A stretch of DNA of 64,000 nucleotides from NCBI GenBank assembly GCA_942486035.1, contig CALNXK010000320.1, forward strand, positions 41,001-105,000, in the 5' to 3' direction. Numbering within the stretch: the stretch's first letter is position 1; each line of letters opens with the position of its first letter. The position numbers and the translations under genes were made by a program. Under the pieces are notes generated by a model. That model had not been told where the DNA came from. It made no database searches and was given only the letters and a program-made list of their open reading frames with translations. Source of the stretch: Porites lobata (Eukaryota > Cnidaria > Anthozoa > Scleractinia > Poritidae). Shown here in pieces: positions 10,816 to 23,330 of this stretch.

Positions 10816-12924
10816 GAGAAAATAAAAGTGTTTTTTTCTCCCTCTCTCTTTTTTTTTTCATGTCTTTCCCAAATGGACAGTCATGGTCCCAGATGGAGGG
10901 TTAAAATGTAAACATTTGTTATATTTCTGACTTCAGATTGCACGGTATTGCAAAGCACGGCAATGGTAGCGAAGAAATGGCAAGTAGATGACAAAATAAG
11001 CGGTGTAAGTGATGAAAGTGTAACGTCACGTGACAGTTGTTATCTAATAGGATGCCAGATTTTACATGTGCTCACAATCTTGTACAGGAGTCTTCAGTGA
11101 ACCGACTTATGGATTAAAATTATCATTTGTTTATGTTTGCAAGAACCCTTTTGTTGCTGTACAAAGCCACAATGTTACAGAAAGCAATCAGACTGATGGG
11201 TGATCTGAAATCCTGTAGATGTGAAGAAATCCTTTGAACCGATAAATAAAGATTTACAGTGAAACAGTAAACCGCAGTTAATGGAACATGATGCGCCAGA
11301 GCTCCCAGGGATTGTCATTGTTATGAGCGGAGCAATGGTACAGACAGGTACCAATGGCAAATGTTGCAAAACTGTCTGGTTATGTTTGTAACATTTATTC
11401 TGCATGGCTACATTGTAGATTCAATAAATACCTCTCAGTATTCAAGTCTCATTGTTGTCTACACCGTGTGTTCCTGCAACACTATCGTACAATACATCCT
11501 GAGAAAGTTGGTTGTCAATCATAATTATCATGAAAAGAAATGAACAACATGGATCGAAATCAACCAAAAATATTACAACCTACAGACATGAACTTTTGAA
11601 CCTGCTGAAGAAAGCGTGTGTTTCTGGAGAGGTCCATTAGAGTGAGTGATGGAGGTGAAAAACATAAACCGTAGATATATTTTTGACTGCAGTCACAGGT
11701 TATTGCAAATTGTGGCAATAGGAGCAAATTGCTGGTAGAAAACAAAATAACAGCTTGTGTCAAAGAAATAATTGTCTCCTGGGTGTACCGTGTTGCATGC
11801 AAAGTTTCGAATGGAAAAACATTGTCTGGTTAAACATTTTGCTTTCCGGAAAAACGTTTGCTATCAATATTATATTTTGGGCTTTGAGGTACTTTTTGTT
11901 CTTTTATGAGCTGCTGTTTGGCCGACAACCAACTCTCTTTGAATGTATTGTTATTTCCCTGTAATCCGATTGGTCAACCTTATTCTAAGTGGCCCCTGCT
12001 ACAGTAGTCACACTGTAACAACTTTTATACTACTACAACAGAAATTTCTGCAATTTGATTGGCTTAGGGAAGGTATGTTTTTTCTTGGGCGGGGGAAGGA
12101 CTAGGGGATTTTGGTATTTCTTTTCCAACAAAAAGTGTTGGCCCTCCCACGAGTTTATTTTACAAAATTCCTGACCCCCCCCCCCCCCCCAGCTTTAGGT
12201 CACTGACAAAAGTGCAACCCTCACCTCACTGCTACATACAGTGTATGTTCCATGCCATAAAAACCCAGACTGTTTCACTTGGGAATGCAGAATGTTTGAA
12301 TATGAATATATCTCGCGCTCTATCAAAACAATAAAATGCAAACAATCTGCATGGGATATTTACCTTTTATAGCAGAAGTTTGAGTATGGAAGTACCTATA
12401 ATAATAAATAATCACCAAATTAAATCAAAGAAGGTCAAAAGAAAAATGGAAAGTGACAGAAAAAAAATCCTCGTTAAAAAATTCGGAAAAGATGTATGAT
12501 TCTCCCCTTGAATAGCTCACAAAGAGGTACGTGGTGCTCACTTTCACTGATGACCCCCCCTCTTGGACCCCAGCCCTTCCCCCACCCCCAAGAAAATAAC
12601 TTACCTACCCTCAGTATAGAGCAGTGGTATTTCAGTTTAATTCGAAATACCTAAATGTGAAAATTACAAACTTGTTGTGGGTAGTAGTATACACAAATAA
12701 TAGCATAAGTTGTAAGTGATTTTTGGTGTACCACACATAATTATTTCAAAATTGTCTCAAATTTCACTTGGTCAATGGTTAGTGAATTTTGAAATATCAC
12801 TTGTGGTATTTATGCCAAGTATTTCTACAAATCATGCTAAAGTATTTTGCTTTAACCACAGGCGGACCATCCAAACTGTTCGAGGGATTATTATGTCACG
12901 TGCGACATGTGATCCCATATATTA

Positions 12925-13255
12925 TTATATGGAGGAGAGTGTTTTACTGGGAACTAAACCACTCGTAGATTCCATACGCCACTTCATCCGGGACCCGAGT
13001 GGCGTATTTTCCGTATGTCACCTTTGTTAGTGTCGTATAGTTCAATGACGTCACGATTCCCGCCTTTTGCTTTTGTTGAATTGGTTTCTCCATATAATAA
13101 AAAGAACATTACACGTTAGCTCGAAGATATGAATTTTACGTTCTCGTGGCAAGAACAATATCTCACTCGTTCGCTTCGCTCACTCGTGAGATATTGTTCT
13201 TACCACTCGAACATAAAATTCATATCTTCTCGCCACCGTGTAATATCCTCTATTT
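12925..13255. mobile_element. MITE present only in copy A
   Basis: An insertion of about 320 bp relative to copy B, which reads straight through near 21095. It contains a strong hairpin: 13104-13165 pairs with 13190-13250 around a CGTTCGCTTCGCTCACTCG centre. Confidence 0.75.
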
Positions 13256-14390
13256 ATTTTACTGTACGTATTTCGTAATGCCTCCACCAGGCTTGATTCA
13301 AGTGATCGGTAGAAATGCTTCATAAAACACAGAATTTTGCACCTTTTGGTCTCAAATGGTGATATAATGTAAGAAAAATGAATAAAGATTACTTTATGTT
13401 CTGCGATTTTGTGGTGTTTTCAGTTGCTTGAAACTGACACCCCTGACTAATACACAATAAAACGACAAGGCTTGCAAATTTGGCGGCCGGCTGCAGCACA
13501 ATGCCTTCTAAATTTTCCCCATTTTCTCTCACTTCCATGCGTCCCACACCACCCAGCCTCCAGAAAATGAAAGCCAGATAGTTTGCGAAGGTTGATGCCA
13601 AAAATGGTCAAAATTGCTTGCCTCTAATGACCTAAACCTGCACATTTTCACATGTGTCCCAAAATTGCCATCATCATGGGATGTCAGGGTGCAAAGAAAG
13701 TCATTTTTAAAGCTTGCTAGTCGGGCAAGCTGAATGAAGCTAGCATATACTAGCCCAAATGTCATTTCAACTAGCCCCAAAAACATTTCATGAGCAGAAT
13801 TGATTTTGCAGTTCTTCTGTAATTTGATTTCCTCAAAAAACTTCACTTACCCATTGGGCAAGTTAAGAACAAAATTCACTAGCCTGATAGCAAAATCCAC
13901 CAGCCCCGGGCTATCGGACACTACTTTCTTTGCATGCTCAGGGGCGTTGCCAGCATTTTTGCATGATAGAGGGGTTCCAAATGTGGTATTTTTGTCTAGA
14001 TTGAATATCGAGCTTCGGAGGGCATGGGGTATAAGGCATTCTCCAATGGAAAATTTTAATACTTAAGGTCCTCAGAAATTCTGTTTTGTGATTCTGAGCA
14101 CAAACTTCCCATAATTTCAGTGACAAATGAAGCTAGCATTTTGAATACTGCATGTTTTAGGCAGTTTGCTGTGCTGTTACTATTAGGGTCCTAGTTTCAG
14201 ACAATTTCCTCACACTGATTTGCAAACATCAACGCTAGTTTCATTATATCCTCTGACTTTCATGACCATTAATACTGTCTTCTGCCTCTACTGAGTTTGT
14301 ATTAAACCCTCTCATAGTCAAACCATTACAACGAGCATTTTAAAGCTATCAAGACTAGCAAGGGCGCTGAATCCCACACTGCAGGTTGTA

Positions 14391-14525
14391 TATGTTGTAG
14401 TTCAATTTTATCCTTGGTTTAAATTTTATTTCCCTTTGTTTTAAACTCATAATATACATTACCATACCCCAAAACAAGGGAAATAAAATTTAAACCAAAG
14501 ATAAAATTGAACCACAACACATACA
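14391..14525. mobile_element. Palindromic MITE (copy A)
   Basis: The arm TTCAATTTTATCCTTGGTTT... (from 14401) is repeated inverted up to about 14515, with an imperfect 30-base centre. The same element lies in copy B. Confidence 0.7.
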
Positions 14526-14752
14526 CAGGGGCCTCGTATGATCTTCTTCATAATATTCATTTGTAACCCTCAAAATAGAATGTGACGCTTTTTCAATTGA
14601 TTGTGTTCTTTTCAGTTCCTTTAACAGCAAAAATCTCATTCTTCTTGAAATTATAGCCAGTGCAACAGCTCAAAGGGGGGTCCGGAACCCCTGGAACCCT
14701 CCCCTGGCTACGCCAATGATGCTGGATGTGGACCAAAGTGGTTGATCATAAC

Positions 14753-15298
14753 CCGGTGGGGGGTACTCCCATTCATTACCTATAGGGGTATGTGCCACCC
14801 AACGGTGTCGTGATTTTGAAGTTCCTGATTTAGAATGGGGTATCCATTTCAGAGGCGTTTTCTAGAATGGGGTATAATATTTCGAACACACGAAAGCTTC
14901 AGTTTTGTAAGCAGCCATTTGAAATTATTCAAGGACAGATTGCTTTTAAAAATATGGTTCAATGCATTAACAAGCAAACTGTTGTACTTTTGTTACACCC
15001 TGTGTTCTAGCGTGCAGGACGGGCATATATTGGCTCGAGCCGCGAGCGCTGACTCTGCCATCTTGGATAAATAGGCACGTGGAAGTCTAGAACGAGTCCA
15101 TAATGTACCTGAGGGAGATGGAGACGGGCTCAAAAGAAAGGGACGGGGGAGGAAAAGGAAAATCGTTAGCTTACGAGCATGGTTCTGTGCTTGGTGAGAG
15201 ATTTTGCGTCATAATTAACCACAATGTATCCACATGCACAGGAAATGTACTCTGGATGATTAAGAAGAAGCATTTATTTGATGTATAAGTCAAACAAA
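14753..15298. mobile_element. Truncated hAT-like element (copy A)
   Basis: Left part of the element that is complete at 22595-23330, preceded by the same ATCATAAC. It stops abruptly at 15298, the edge of the duplication. Confidence 0.8.
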
Positions 15299-15476
15299 AG
15301 TTGTGATAAAAAATGCAGGCCGCGCCGACTAACAAATGATGGAACTATTTCATCGATTTCTGCTTGCACTCTAGGGGCAAAATTAGTTTTCGGCCAATCA
15401 TATGAGAGTGTTCCCACGCTACTGATTAGATAATCTTTGCACGATGCATCAAGACTTTCCAACAAAAAATATTAAA
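15299..15476. other. Junction spacer between duplication copies
   Basis: About 180 bp of sequence found neither at the end of copy B nor before copy A. A short minus-strand open frame overlaps it, but nothing is recognised. Confidence 0.5.
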
Positions 15477-16010
15477 CATCTTTACATTCTGGATACTCTC
15501 TGACTTACTTTTCACAGACATCAAACTGTTTTGATATTCGGAAGAAAAGAGATCCACCGGTCTCACTTTATTTCAAAAATTACATGTGGACGTTTAAGTG
15601 TTAAAACACGTAAGACACAGGACTTGCGCATGACTCACGACCCATGACCCACTACCCACGACCCATCTACCCATGCGATTTAGCCATCCTCAAATGTGTG
15701 CAGTGCCCCTAACCTTACATGAAAGCTGACCATTTGAAACAAGTGCTTAACCCTAACAACTAAACCCAATTGCTTAACCCTAATAATTTATATATAAGCC
15801 AAAGCCCTAACCTTACATAAAAGGTTAACATTTGAAATAATGAATTGATTCTAAAATCTTTTTTCCAAAAACATTGACATTAAAAAATTGATTTAGGTTT
15901 AAAATAAACTAGTTTTAACAAAAGGGGAAAATAAACTAGGTTTAAAAAAATAAACTACGTTGAAAAATACGCTACGTTAAAAATCCTAAAAAGAATTTTG
16001 ACCTCTAACA

Positions 16011-16197
16011 CAGGGCTGTCACTAAGATTTCAAGTTTCCACGTAAATACAACAAGTAGACAGAGAATCAAACAGCTAGGGGTTTCTTCTGGTTCTATTTT
16101 TCTTCTATTTTCCTTTGAATTGACAGTTCAGTAGCCAAGGGCCACATTCTTACTAGCTGGGGGAAGTCCCTGGCCCCTGCTTCTTAGGTAAGCAACA
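16011..16197 (-). mobile_element. MITE-derived 3' end of RING gene B
   Basis: Nearly full-length match to the MITE at 62609-62786 on the minus strand. It includes GGAAAATAGAAGAAAAATAG, TTGTATTTAC and the terminal TCTTAGTGACAGCCCTG. The stop TAG falls within its GCTASTAAG block. Confidence 0.8.
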
Positions 16198-17100
16198 GTA
16201 ACACATTAACATAAATATACAAATTGCAACAATGGAAGTCAGTAAAGGGAAGTCTATACTTTGACTTTGCTCCATCTCACCAGTGTCGTCTTCGACATCA
16301 CTAGAGGATGAGTCCATCTGTCTCTCTCTCTCCAATAATTCAGACAGGTTCTTTTCTTCATCAGTGCAGACTTTATCGACAATAAAAAGTTGTGCAACTA
16401 CTTTTCCTAACATCCAATTTTTTGGATAGGGTTGCAGCTTACTAATACCTGTGGCCCCCTTTGGATTTTCTAGTTGTCGCCTGGTTGAAGGAAATTCCAC
16501 AGAACAATCTGGGCAAAATGGCTTTCTTCTAGCCTCTTTTTGTTTCTGTTTCCATTCGCTTATGCAGAGTGTGCAAAAGGAATGGCCACAAACCAGAGTA
16601 TGTGGCCTTTTTACGACTTCCCTACAGAAACTGCATACCAGCATTTCTTCAATTGCCCTTAACCTATCTTCACAATTTTTCAGTTTCTCTGAAATTTTAC
16701 TTATTGATGAGGGCGGCTCACAATTTTCCGGTTCCGTATAAATGTAGGGGATATGCGGACGCTGTACCGACTTTTTACAATAGTTCGTGCTTGGCTGACG
16801 AACTGCAGGGAGGAGTGACATAGGGCCTGCCTTTTTCAATAGGGCTACTGATTTTTTGACAGTAATGGATTGATTGGTAAGTGGTTTCCTCTTGCACGAT
16901 GAGGAACTTGACTGGGTTAAATCCAAAGTTTTCTCTGTGTTCTCTACTGCAGCCTTTTTTATTCCTATGCCATCTAAGATCCAGCCTTCTCTGGCACACA
17001 TTTTGGCGAATTTGTTCGTAATCTCAGAAAGAAGTACATCTCCTGTCTTGCCTGAACTGTCTCGGACAGAAAAAGTAACCTCAAAGAGTGTAGACATCAT
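16153..17100 (-). CDS. RING-HC protein with C-terminal membrane segment (copy B)
   Basis: Tandem paralogue of the copy A gene: 315 aa from the ATG-ATG at 17100. The RING is CSFC, then CGHSFCTLC, then CPDC. A membrane segment (about LLTSIVAICIFMLMCYCC) precedes the tail KKQGPGTSPS. The RING matches copy A at roughly 85% by eye, while the N-terminal half and acidic linker differ by several indels and many substitutions. Duplicated DNA further out is about 97% identical. The stop TAG lies inside MITE-derived sequence, earlier in the MITE than in copy A, so the tail is shorter. Presumed role is as for copy A: ubiquitin ligation at a membrane. Intact frames in both copies argue against simple pseudogenes. 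Confidence 0.75.
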   Translation of the reverse strand: MMSTLFEVTFSVRDSSGKTGDVLLSEITNKFAKMCAREGWILDGIGIKKAAVENTEKTLDLTQSSSSSCKRKPLTNQSITVKKSVALLKKAGPMSLLPAVRQPSTNYCKKSVQRPHIPYIYTEPENCEPPSSISKISEKLKNCEDRLRAIEEMLVCSFCREVVKRPHTLVCGHSFCTLCISEWKQKQKEARRKPFCPDCSVEFPSTRRQLENPKGATGISKLQPYPKNWMLGKVVAQLFIVDKVCTDEEKNLSELLERERQMDSSSSDVEDDTGEMEQSQSIDFPLLTSIVAICIFMLMCYCCLPKKQGPGTSPS

Positions 17101-17310
17101 TCTGCTGGCCAGACTTCTGATGAAGCAAAAATCAACCAAAGCTTAAGTCAGATGTTTGTAGCTGTAAATATTTGGTAATCTCTAAGAAGCTACTGTAAGA
17201 AATATATGAGGAATACCACCATTATGGTTTACGAATTATATCCAACAGGAAACAATACGTACAATACAATGTGATAGACTGAAAATTGATGAACATAATT
17301 AACATGTAGG

Positions 17311-17745
17311 GTCCCACAGGGGTCTGTCCTTGGTCCACTTTTCTAACTAATATAACTGCTTCAACCATAATGTTCTCTTTCACATTATTTGCTGATGACA
17401 CAAACATATTCTATAAAAATACAAGTCCAAATCAGTTGCTCACAATAACTAATAATGAATTAACAAAGCTTTCATTATGGTTGAAAGCAGAGCTTGCTCA
17501 CTTGAATATTTCTAAAACAAATTATATTGTTATTCTCAAACAGAAAAAAAAAATTAAAAACAAGACCATAGATATCTTAAGATAGATGAAAGCATTGTTA
17601 GCAGAGTTAATGAATGCAAGTTTTTGGGTACAATAACTGTCAGATGAAAACCTTACATATACATTAGAAACCTCACATCAATTAGATTACAAATCAAATA
17701 TCAAAAAATATTGGAATCATGTTGAAAATAGATCTTTATGTGCAA
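17311..17745 (+). mobile_element. Decayed LINE reverse transcriptase fragment (copy B)
   Basis: Counterpart of 10389-10815. It retains MFSFTLFADDTNIFYKNTS and downstream RT-like sequence in one frame for about 70 codons before stops. Inactive. Confidence 0.75.
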
Positions 17746-17834
17746 GAAAATAAAAGTGTTTTTTTCTCTCTCTTTTTTTTTTCATGCCCTTCCCAAATGG
17801 ACAGTCGTGGTCCCAGATGGAGGGGTAAAACGTA

Positions 17835-19120
17835 ATAATAATAATAACTTTATTTGTATAGCGGTATATACAAAAGCTCTATATCGCTTTACAATCAAAA
17901 AAGAAAATAACTAACTAACAATAGCACTAAAACAAAAAGTCAATTGAAAGCGAGTCTAAAAAGATAAGTTTTCAATGTAGATTTAAAAACATCAACTGAT
18001 CCACTTAATTTAATGTCTAAGGGAATATCATTCCAGTGCTTTGGGGCAGCGACCGAAAAGGCCCTGTCCCCATAGCTCTTCAGGCGCACATTCGGTACTT
18101 CTAATAAATGTTTGCTAGCTGACCTAAGATTTCTTGTAGGGTTATATGGGACTATAAGTTGACTTAAATACGGAGGCGCCAGATTATTGAGAGCTTTAAA
18201 AGTTAACAGTAATACTTTAAAGGTAATTCGCTGCTCCACAGGTAACCAGTGTAGCTCCTTAAGGACGGGGCGAATGTGCGCAGCCCTAGGTTGCCCAGCT
18301 ACAAGGCGTGCAGCGCAGTTTTGAAAGCGCTGGAGCTTCTGAATAATATACTCCGGTGACCCGAGGAGCAATGAGTTACAATTGTCCAGTCGACAAGTAA
18401 CATAAGCATGGACGAGGGTCTTTGTGCTCTCAGAAGTCAGATACATTCTAATCTCTACGATATTACGAAGATGAAATAAAGCAGATTTACAAACGGAACT
18501 CACATGCTTATCCAGTGACAAGGTCTCATCAAAAACAACTCCTATGTTCCTAGATTTTTCAGACCACTCTACACGATGATCACCAACCAGGATACTATCT
18601 AAAGATGGGCGTGGCCGAAATTTTGAACTGATAATGAGCAGTTCTGTCTTGTCCCTATTCAACTTAAGTTTGTTACAAGACATCCAACGGTCGATACCTC
18701 TAACACAAGATTCAACCTGAGAGACAGAATAAGCTTGATCATCCCCACTAAGAGAATTGAAAGACAGATACAACTGAGTATCATCAGCTTAGAAATGATA
18801 GCCCATGTTGTATTGTCTGACAATATCCCCCAATGGGGAGGTATAGAGCAGATATAAAATCGCTCCAAGCACGGAGCCCTGTGGTACTCCGCACGACAGC
18901 GAACGCGCGACAGACCGCGCACCACGAATGCTCACAAAATGAGTTCTGTCACTTTGGTAAGATTTAAACCAGGCCAGAGCTAGATCGCCAAGACCGAAGC
19001 GGTTTGCTAATCTCTCAATCAGTATAGTGTGATCAACCGTATCGAAAGCGACCGATAGATCTAATAAAAGTAAGATAACAGTCCTATTCCTATCAACGTC
19101 TAGGATCATTATTACAGCTA
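17835..19120 (-). mobile_element. 5'-truncated L2/CR1-like LINE with reverse transcriptase remains
   Basis: Present only in copy B. On the minus strand it encodes RT segments LLDLSVAFDTVDHTIL, CGVPQGSVLGAILYLLY and ADDTQLYLSF, then a C-terminal part with LHWLPVEQRITFKVLLLTFK and APKHWNDIPLDI, typical of L2/CR1-type pol. One in-frame TAA (18791-18789) replaces the expected Tyr of the YADD motif. The 3' end has an ATT-repeat tail (17835-17848). The 5' end is lost. Confidence 0.88.
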
Positions 19121-22100
19121 CTTCAGATTGCACGGTATTGCAAAGCACGGCAATGGTAGCGAAGAAATGGAGAGTAGATGACAAAATAAGCGGTGTAAGT
19201 GATGAAAGTGTAATGTCACGTGACAGTTGTTATCTAATAGGATGCCAGATTTTACATGTGCTCACGATCTTGTACAGGAGTCTTCAATGAACCGACTCAT
19301 GGATTAAAATTATCGTTTGTTTATGTTTGCAAGAACCCTTTTGTTGCTGTACAAAGCCACAATGTTACAGAAAGCAATCAGACTGATGGGTGATGTGAAA
19401 TCCTGTAGATGTGAAGAAATCCTTTCAACTGATAAATAAAGATTTACAGTGAAACAGTAAACCGCAGTTAATGGAACACGATGTGCCAGAGCTCCCAGGG
19501 ATTGTCATTGTTATGAGCAAATGTTGCAAAACTGTCTGGTTATGTTTGTAACCTTCATTCTGTATGGCTACATTGTAGAGTCAATAAATACCTCTCAGTA
19601 TTCATGTCTCATTGTTGTCTACACCGTGTGTTCCTGCAACACTATCATACAATACATCCTCAGAAAGTTGGTTGTCAATCATAATTATCATGAAAAGAAA
19701 CGAACAACATGGATCGAAATCAACCAAAAATATTACAACCTACAGACATGAACTTTTGAACCTGCTGAAGAAAGCATGTGTTTCTGGAGAGGTCCATTAG
19801 AGTGAGTGATGGAGGTGAAAAACATAAACCGTAGATATATTTTTGACTGCAGTCACAGGTTATTGCAAATTGTGGCAATAGGAGCAAATTGCTGGTAGAA
19901 AACAAAATAACAGCTTGTGTCAAAGAAATAATTGTCTCCTGGGTGTACCGTGTTGCATGCAAAGTTTCGAATGGAAAAACATTGTCTGGTTAAACATTTT
20001 GCTTTCCGGAAAAACGTTTGGTATCAATATTATATTTTGGGCTTCGAGGTACTTTTTGTTCTTTTATGAGCTGCTGTTTGGCCGACAACTAACTCTCTTT
20101 GAATGTATTGTTATTTCCCTGTAATCCGATTGGTCAACCTTATTCTAAGTGGCCCCTGCTACAATAGTCACACTGTAACATTTTTTATACTACTACAACA
20201 GAAATTTCTGCAATTTGATTGGCTTAGGGAAGGTATGTTTTTTCTTGGGGGGGCGGGAGAAGGACTGGGGGATTTTGGTATTTTTTTTCCAACAAAAAGT
20301 GTTGGCCCTCCCATGAGTTTATTTTACAAAATTCCTGACCCCCCCCCCCCACCCCCCAGCTTTAGGTGACTGACAAAAGTGCAACCCTCACCTCACTGCT
20401 ACATACAGTGTATGTTCCATGCCATAAAAACCCAGACTATTTCACTTGGGAATGCAGAATGTTTGAATATGAATATACCTCGCGCTCTGTCAAAACAATA
20501 AAATGCAAACAATCTGCATGGGATATTTACGTTTTATAGCAGAAGTTTGAGTATGAAAGTACCTATAATAATAAATAATCACCAAATTAAATCAAAGAGG
20601 GTCAAAAGAAAAATGGAAAGTGACATCAAAAAAATCCTTGTTAAAAAAATTCTGGAAAAGTTGTGTGATTCTCCCCTTGAATAGCTCACAAAGAGGTACG
20701 TGGTGCTCACTTTCACTGATGACCCCCCTCTTGGACCCCAGCCCTTCCCCCACCCCCAAGAAAAATAACTTACCTACCCTCAGTATAGAGCAGTGGTATT
20801 TCAGTTTAATTCAAAAATACCTAAGGCAAAATGTAAAAATTACAAACTTGTTGTGGGTAGTAGTATACACAAATAATAGCATGAGTTGTAAGTGATTTTT
20901 GGCGTACCACACATAATTATTTCAAAATTGTCTCAAATTTCACTTGGTCAATGGTTAGTGAATTTTGAAATATCACTTGTGGAATTTATGCCAAGTATTT
21001 CTACAAATCATGCTAAAGTATTTTGCTATAACCACAGGTGGACCATCCAAACTGTTCGAGGGATTATTATGTCACGCGCGACATGTGATCCCATATATTT
21101 ACTGTACGTATTTCGTAATGCCCCCACCCGGCTTGATTCAAGTGATCGGTAGAAATGCTTCATAAAACACAGAATTTTGCACCTTTTGATCTCAAATGGT
21201 GATATAATGTAAGAAAAATGAATAAAGATTACTTTATGTTCTGTGATTTTGTGGTGTTTTCAGTTGCCTGAAACTGACACCCCTGACTAATACACAATAA
21301 AACGGCAAGGCTTGCAAATTTGGCGGCCGGCTGCAGCACAATGCCTTCTAAATTTTCCCCCATTTTCTCTCACTTCCATGCGTCCCACACCACCCAGCCT
21401 CCAGAAAATGAAAGCCAGATAGTTTGCGAAGGTTGATGCCACAAATGGTCAAAATTGCTTGCCTCTAATGACCTAAACCTGCACATTTTCACATGCGTCC
21501 CAAAATTGCCATCATCATGGGATGTCAGGGTGCAAAGAAAGTCATTTTCAAAGCTTGCTATTCGGGCAAGCTGAAATGAAGCTAGCATATACCAGCCCAA
21601 ATGTCATTTCAACTAGCCCCAAAAACATTTCATGAGCAGAATTGATTTTGCGGTTCTTCTGTAATTTGATTTCCTCAAAAAACTTCACTTGCCCATTGGG
21701 CAAGTTAAGAACAAAATTCACTAGCCTGATAGCAAAATCCACAAGCCCCGGGCTATTGGACACTACTTTCTTTGCATGCTCAGGGGCGTTGCCAGCATTT
21801 TTGCGTGATAGAGGGGTTCCAAATGTGGTATTTTTGTCTAGATTGACAATCGAGCTTCGGAGGGCATGGGGTATAAGGCATTCTCCAACGGAAAATTTTA
21901 ATATTTAAGGTCCTCAGAAATTCTGTTTTGTGATTCTGAGCACAAACTTCCCATAATTTCAGTGACAAATGAAGCTAGCATTTTGAATACTGCATGTTTT
22001 AGGCAGTTTGCCGTGCTGTTACTATTAGTGTCCTAGTTTCAGACAATTTCCTCACACTGATTTGCAAACATCAACGCTAGTTTCATTATATCCTCTGACT

Positions 22101-22232
22101 TTCATGACCATTAATACTGTCTTCTGCCTCTACTGAGTTTGTATTAAACTCTCTCATAGTCAAACCATTACAACAAGCATTTTAAAGCTATCAAGACTAA
22201 CAAGGGCACTGAATCCCACATTGCAGGTTGTA

Positions 22233-22370
22233 TATGTTCTAGTTCAATTTTATCCTTGGTTTAAATTTTATTTCCCTTTGTTTTAAACTCATAATATACA
22301 TTGCCATACCCCAAAACGAGGGAAATAAAATTTAAACCAAAGATAAAATTGAACCACAACATATACACAG
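22233..22370. mobile_element. Palindromic MITE (copy B)
   Basis: Counterpart of 14391-14525, with inverted arms of about 50 bp around AAACTCATAATATACATTGC. Confidence 0.7.
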
Positions 22371-22594
22371 GGGCCTTGGGTGATCTTCCTCATAATATTC
22401 ATTTGTAACCCTCAAAATAGAATGTGACGCTGTTTCAATTGATTGTGTTCTTTTCAGTTCCTTTAACAGCAAAAGTCTCATTCTTCTTGAAATTATAACC
22501 AGTGCAATAGCTCAAAGGGGGGTCCGGAACCCCTGGAACCCTCCCCTGGCTACACCAATAACGCTGGATGTGGACCAAAGTGGTTGATCATAAC

Positions 22595-23330
22595 CCGGTG
22601 GGGGGTACTCCCATTCATTACCTATAGGGGTATGTGCCACCCAACGGGGTCGTGATTTTGAAGCTCCTGATTTAGAATGGGTTATCCATTTCAGAGGCGT
22701 TTACTAGAATGGGGTATAATATTTCGAACGCACGAAAGCTTCAGTTTTGTAAGCAGCCATTTGAAATTATTCAAGGACAGATTGCTTTTAAAAATATGGT
22801 TCAATGCATTAACAAGCAAACTGTTGTACTTTTGTTGCACCCTGTGTTTTAGCGCGCAGGACGGGCGTATATTGGCTCGAGCTGCGAGCGCTGACTCTGC
22901 CATCTTGGATAAATAGGCACGTGGAAGTCTAGAACGAGTCCATAATGTACCTGAGGGAGATGGAGACGGGCTCAAAAGAAAGGGACGGGGGAGGAGAAGG
23001 AAAATCGTTAGCTTACGAGCGTAGTTCTGTGCTTGGTGAGAGATTTTGTGTCATAATTAACCACAATGTATCCACATGCACAGGAAATGTACTTCGGATG
23101 ATTAAGAAGAAGCATTTATTTGATGTATAAGTCAAACAAATAAAGAAATATCTTTTTAAAAAAACAGGGCTATTTCAATTTACAAACTTTCTAGAACGGA
23201 GTATAAAAAATTGGCCCATTTCTAGAACGGGGTATCAATTTTAGGGGAAATTCTTTTTAGAACGGGGTGCCAAATTGGAGCCCCGGGCGGCACATACCCA
23301 CCCAAGAAATACCCAAGTGCCCCCCCAGGC
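22595..23330. mobile_element. hAT-like element with 8-bp target duplication
   Basis: Flanked by ATCATAAC at 22587-22594 and 23331-23338. The ends are GGGGGGTACTCCCA and ...AAGTGCCCCCCC. Inner blocks of TAGAAYGGGGTAT occur near both ends in opposite orientation. No transposase frame is seen. Confidence 0.8.

Larger units (their letters stand above)
7312..15298 (+). repeat. Tandem segmental duplication, copy A
   Basis: Direct repeat of 15477-23140, about 94-98% identical in most non-coding parts by eye. It holds the RING gene, a fossil LINE fragment, a 14.4-kb hairpin MITE and the left part of an hAT-like element. Compared with copy B it has extra insertions at 7559-8836 and about 12925-13255, and lacks the LINE found in copy B. 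Apart from these features, 11.0-14.8 kb shows no supportable gene; short open frames there are repeated in copy B without protein-like conservation. Confidence 0.9.
15477..23140 (+). repeat. Tandem segmental duplication, copy B
   Basis: Second copy of the cassette. It starts at the same bases (ATCTTTACATTCTGG) as copy A at 7312. The right edge of homology (23140, after ATAAGTCAAACAAA) lies inside an hAT-like element that is complete only here. The region 19.1-22.5 kb holds no supportable gene beyond repeats. Confidence 0.9.

Noticed and set aside
11361..12000. Short open frames conserved between the duplication copies (also 19.5-20.1 kb)
   Set aside because: Conserved only because the DNA was duplicated. 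No protein features, and indels do not respect frame.
13938..14126. Frames in 13.4-14.1 kb repeated at 21.3-22.0 kb
   Set aside because: They overlap on both strands in a low-constraint duplicated region with dispersed-repeat character; no coding signal.
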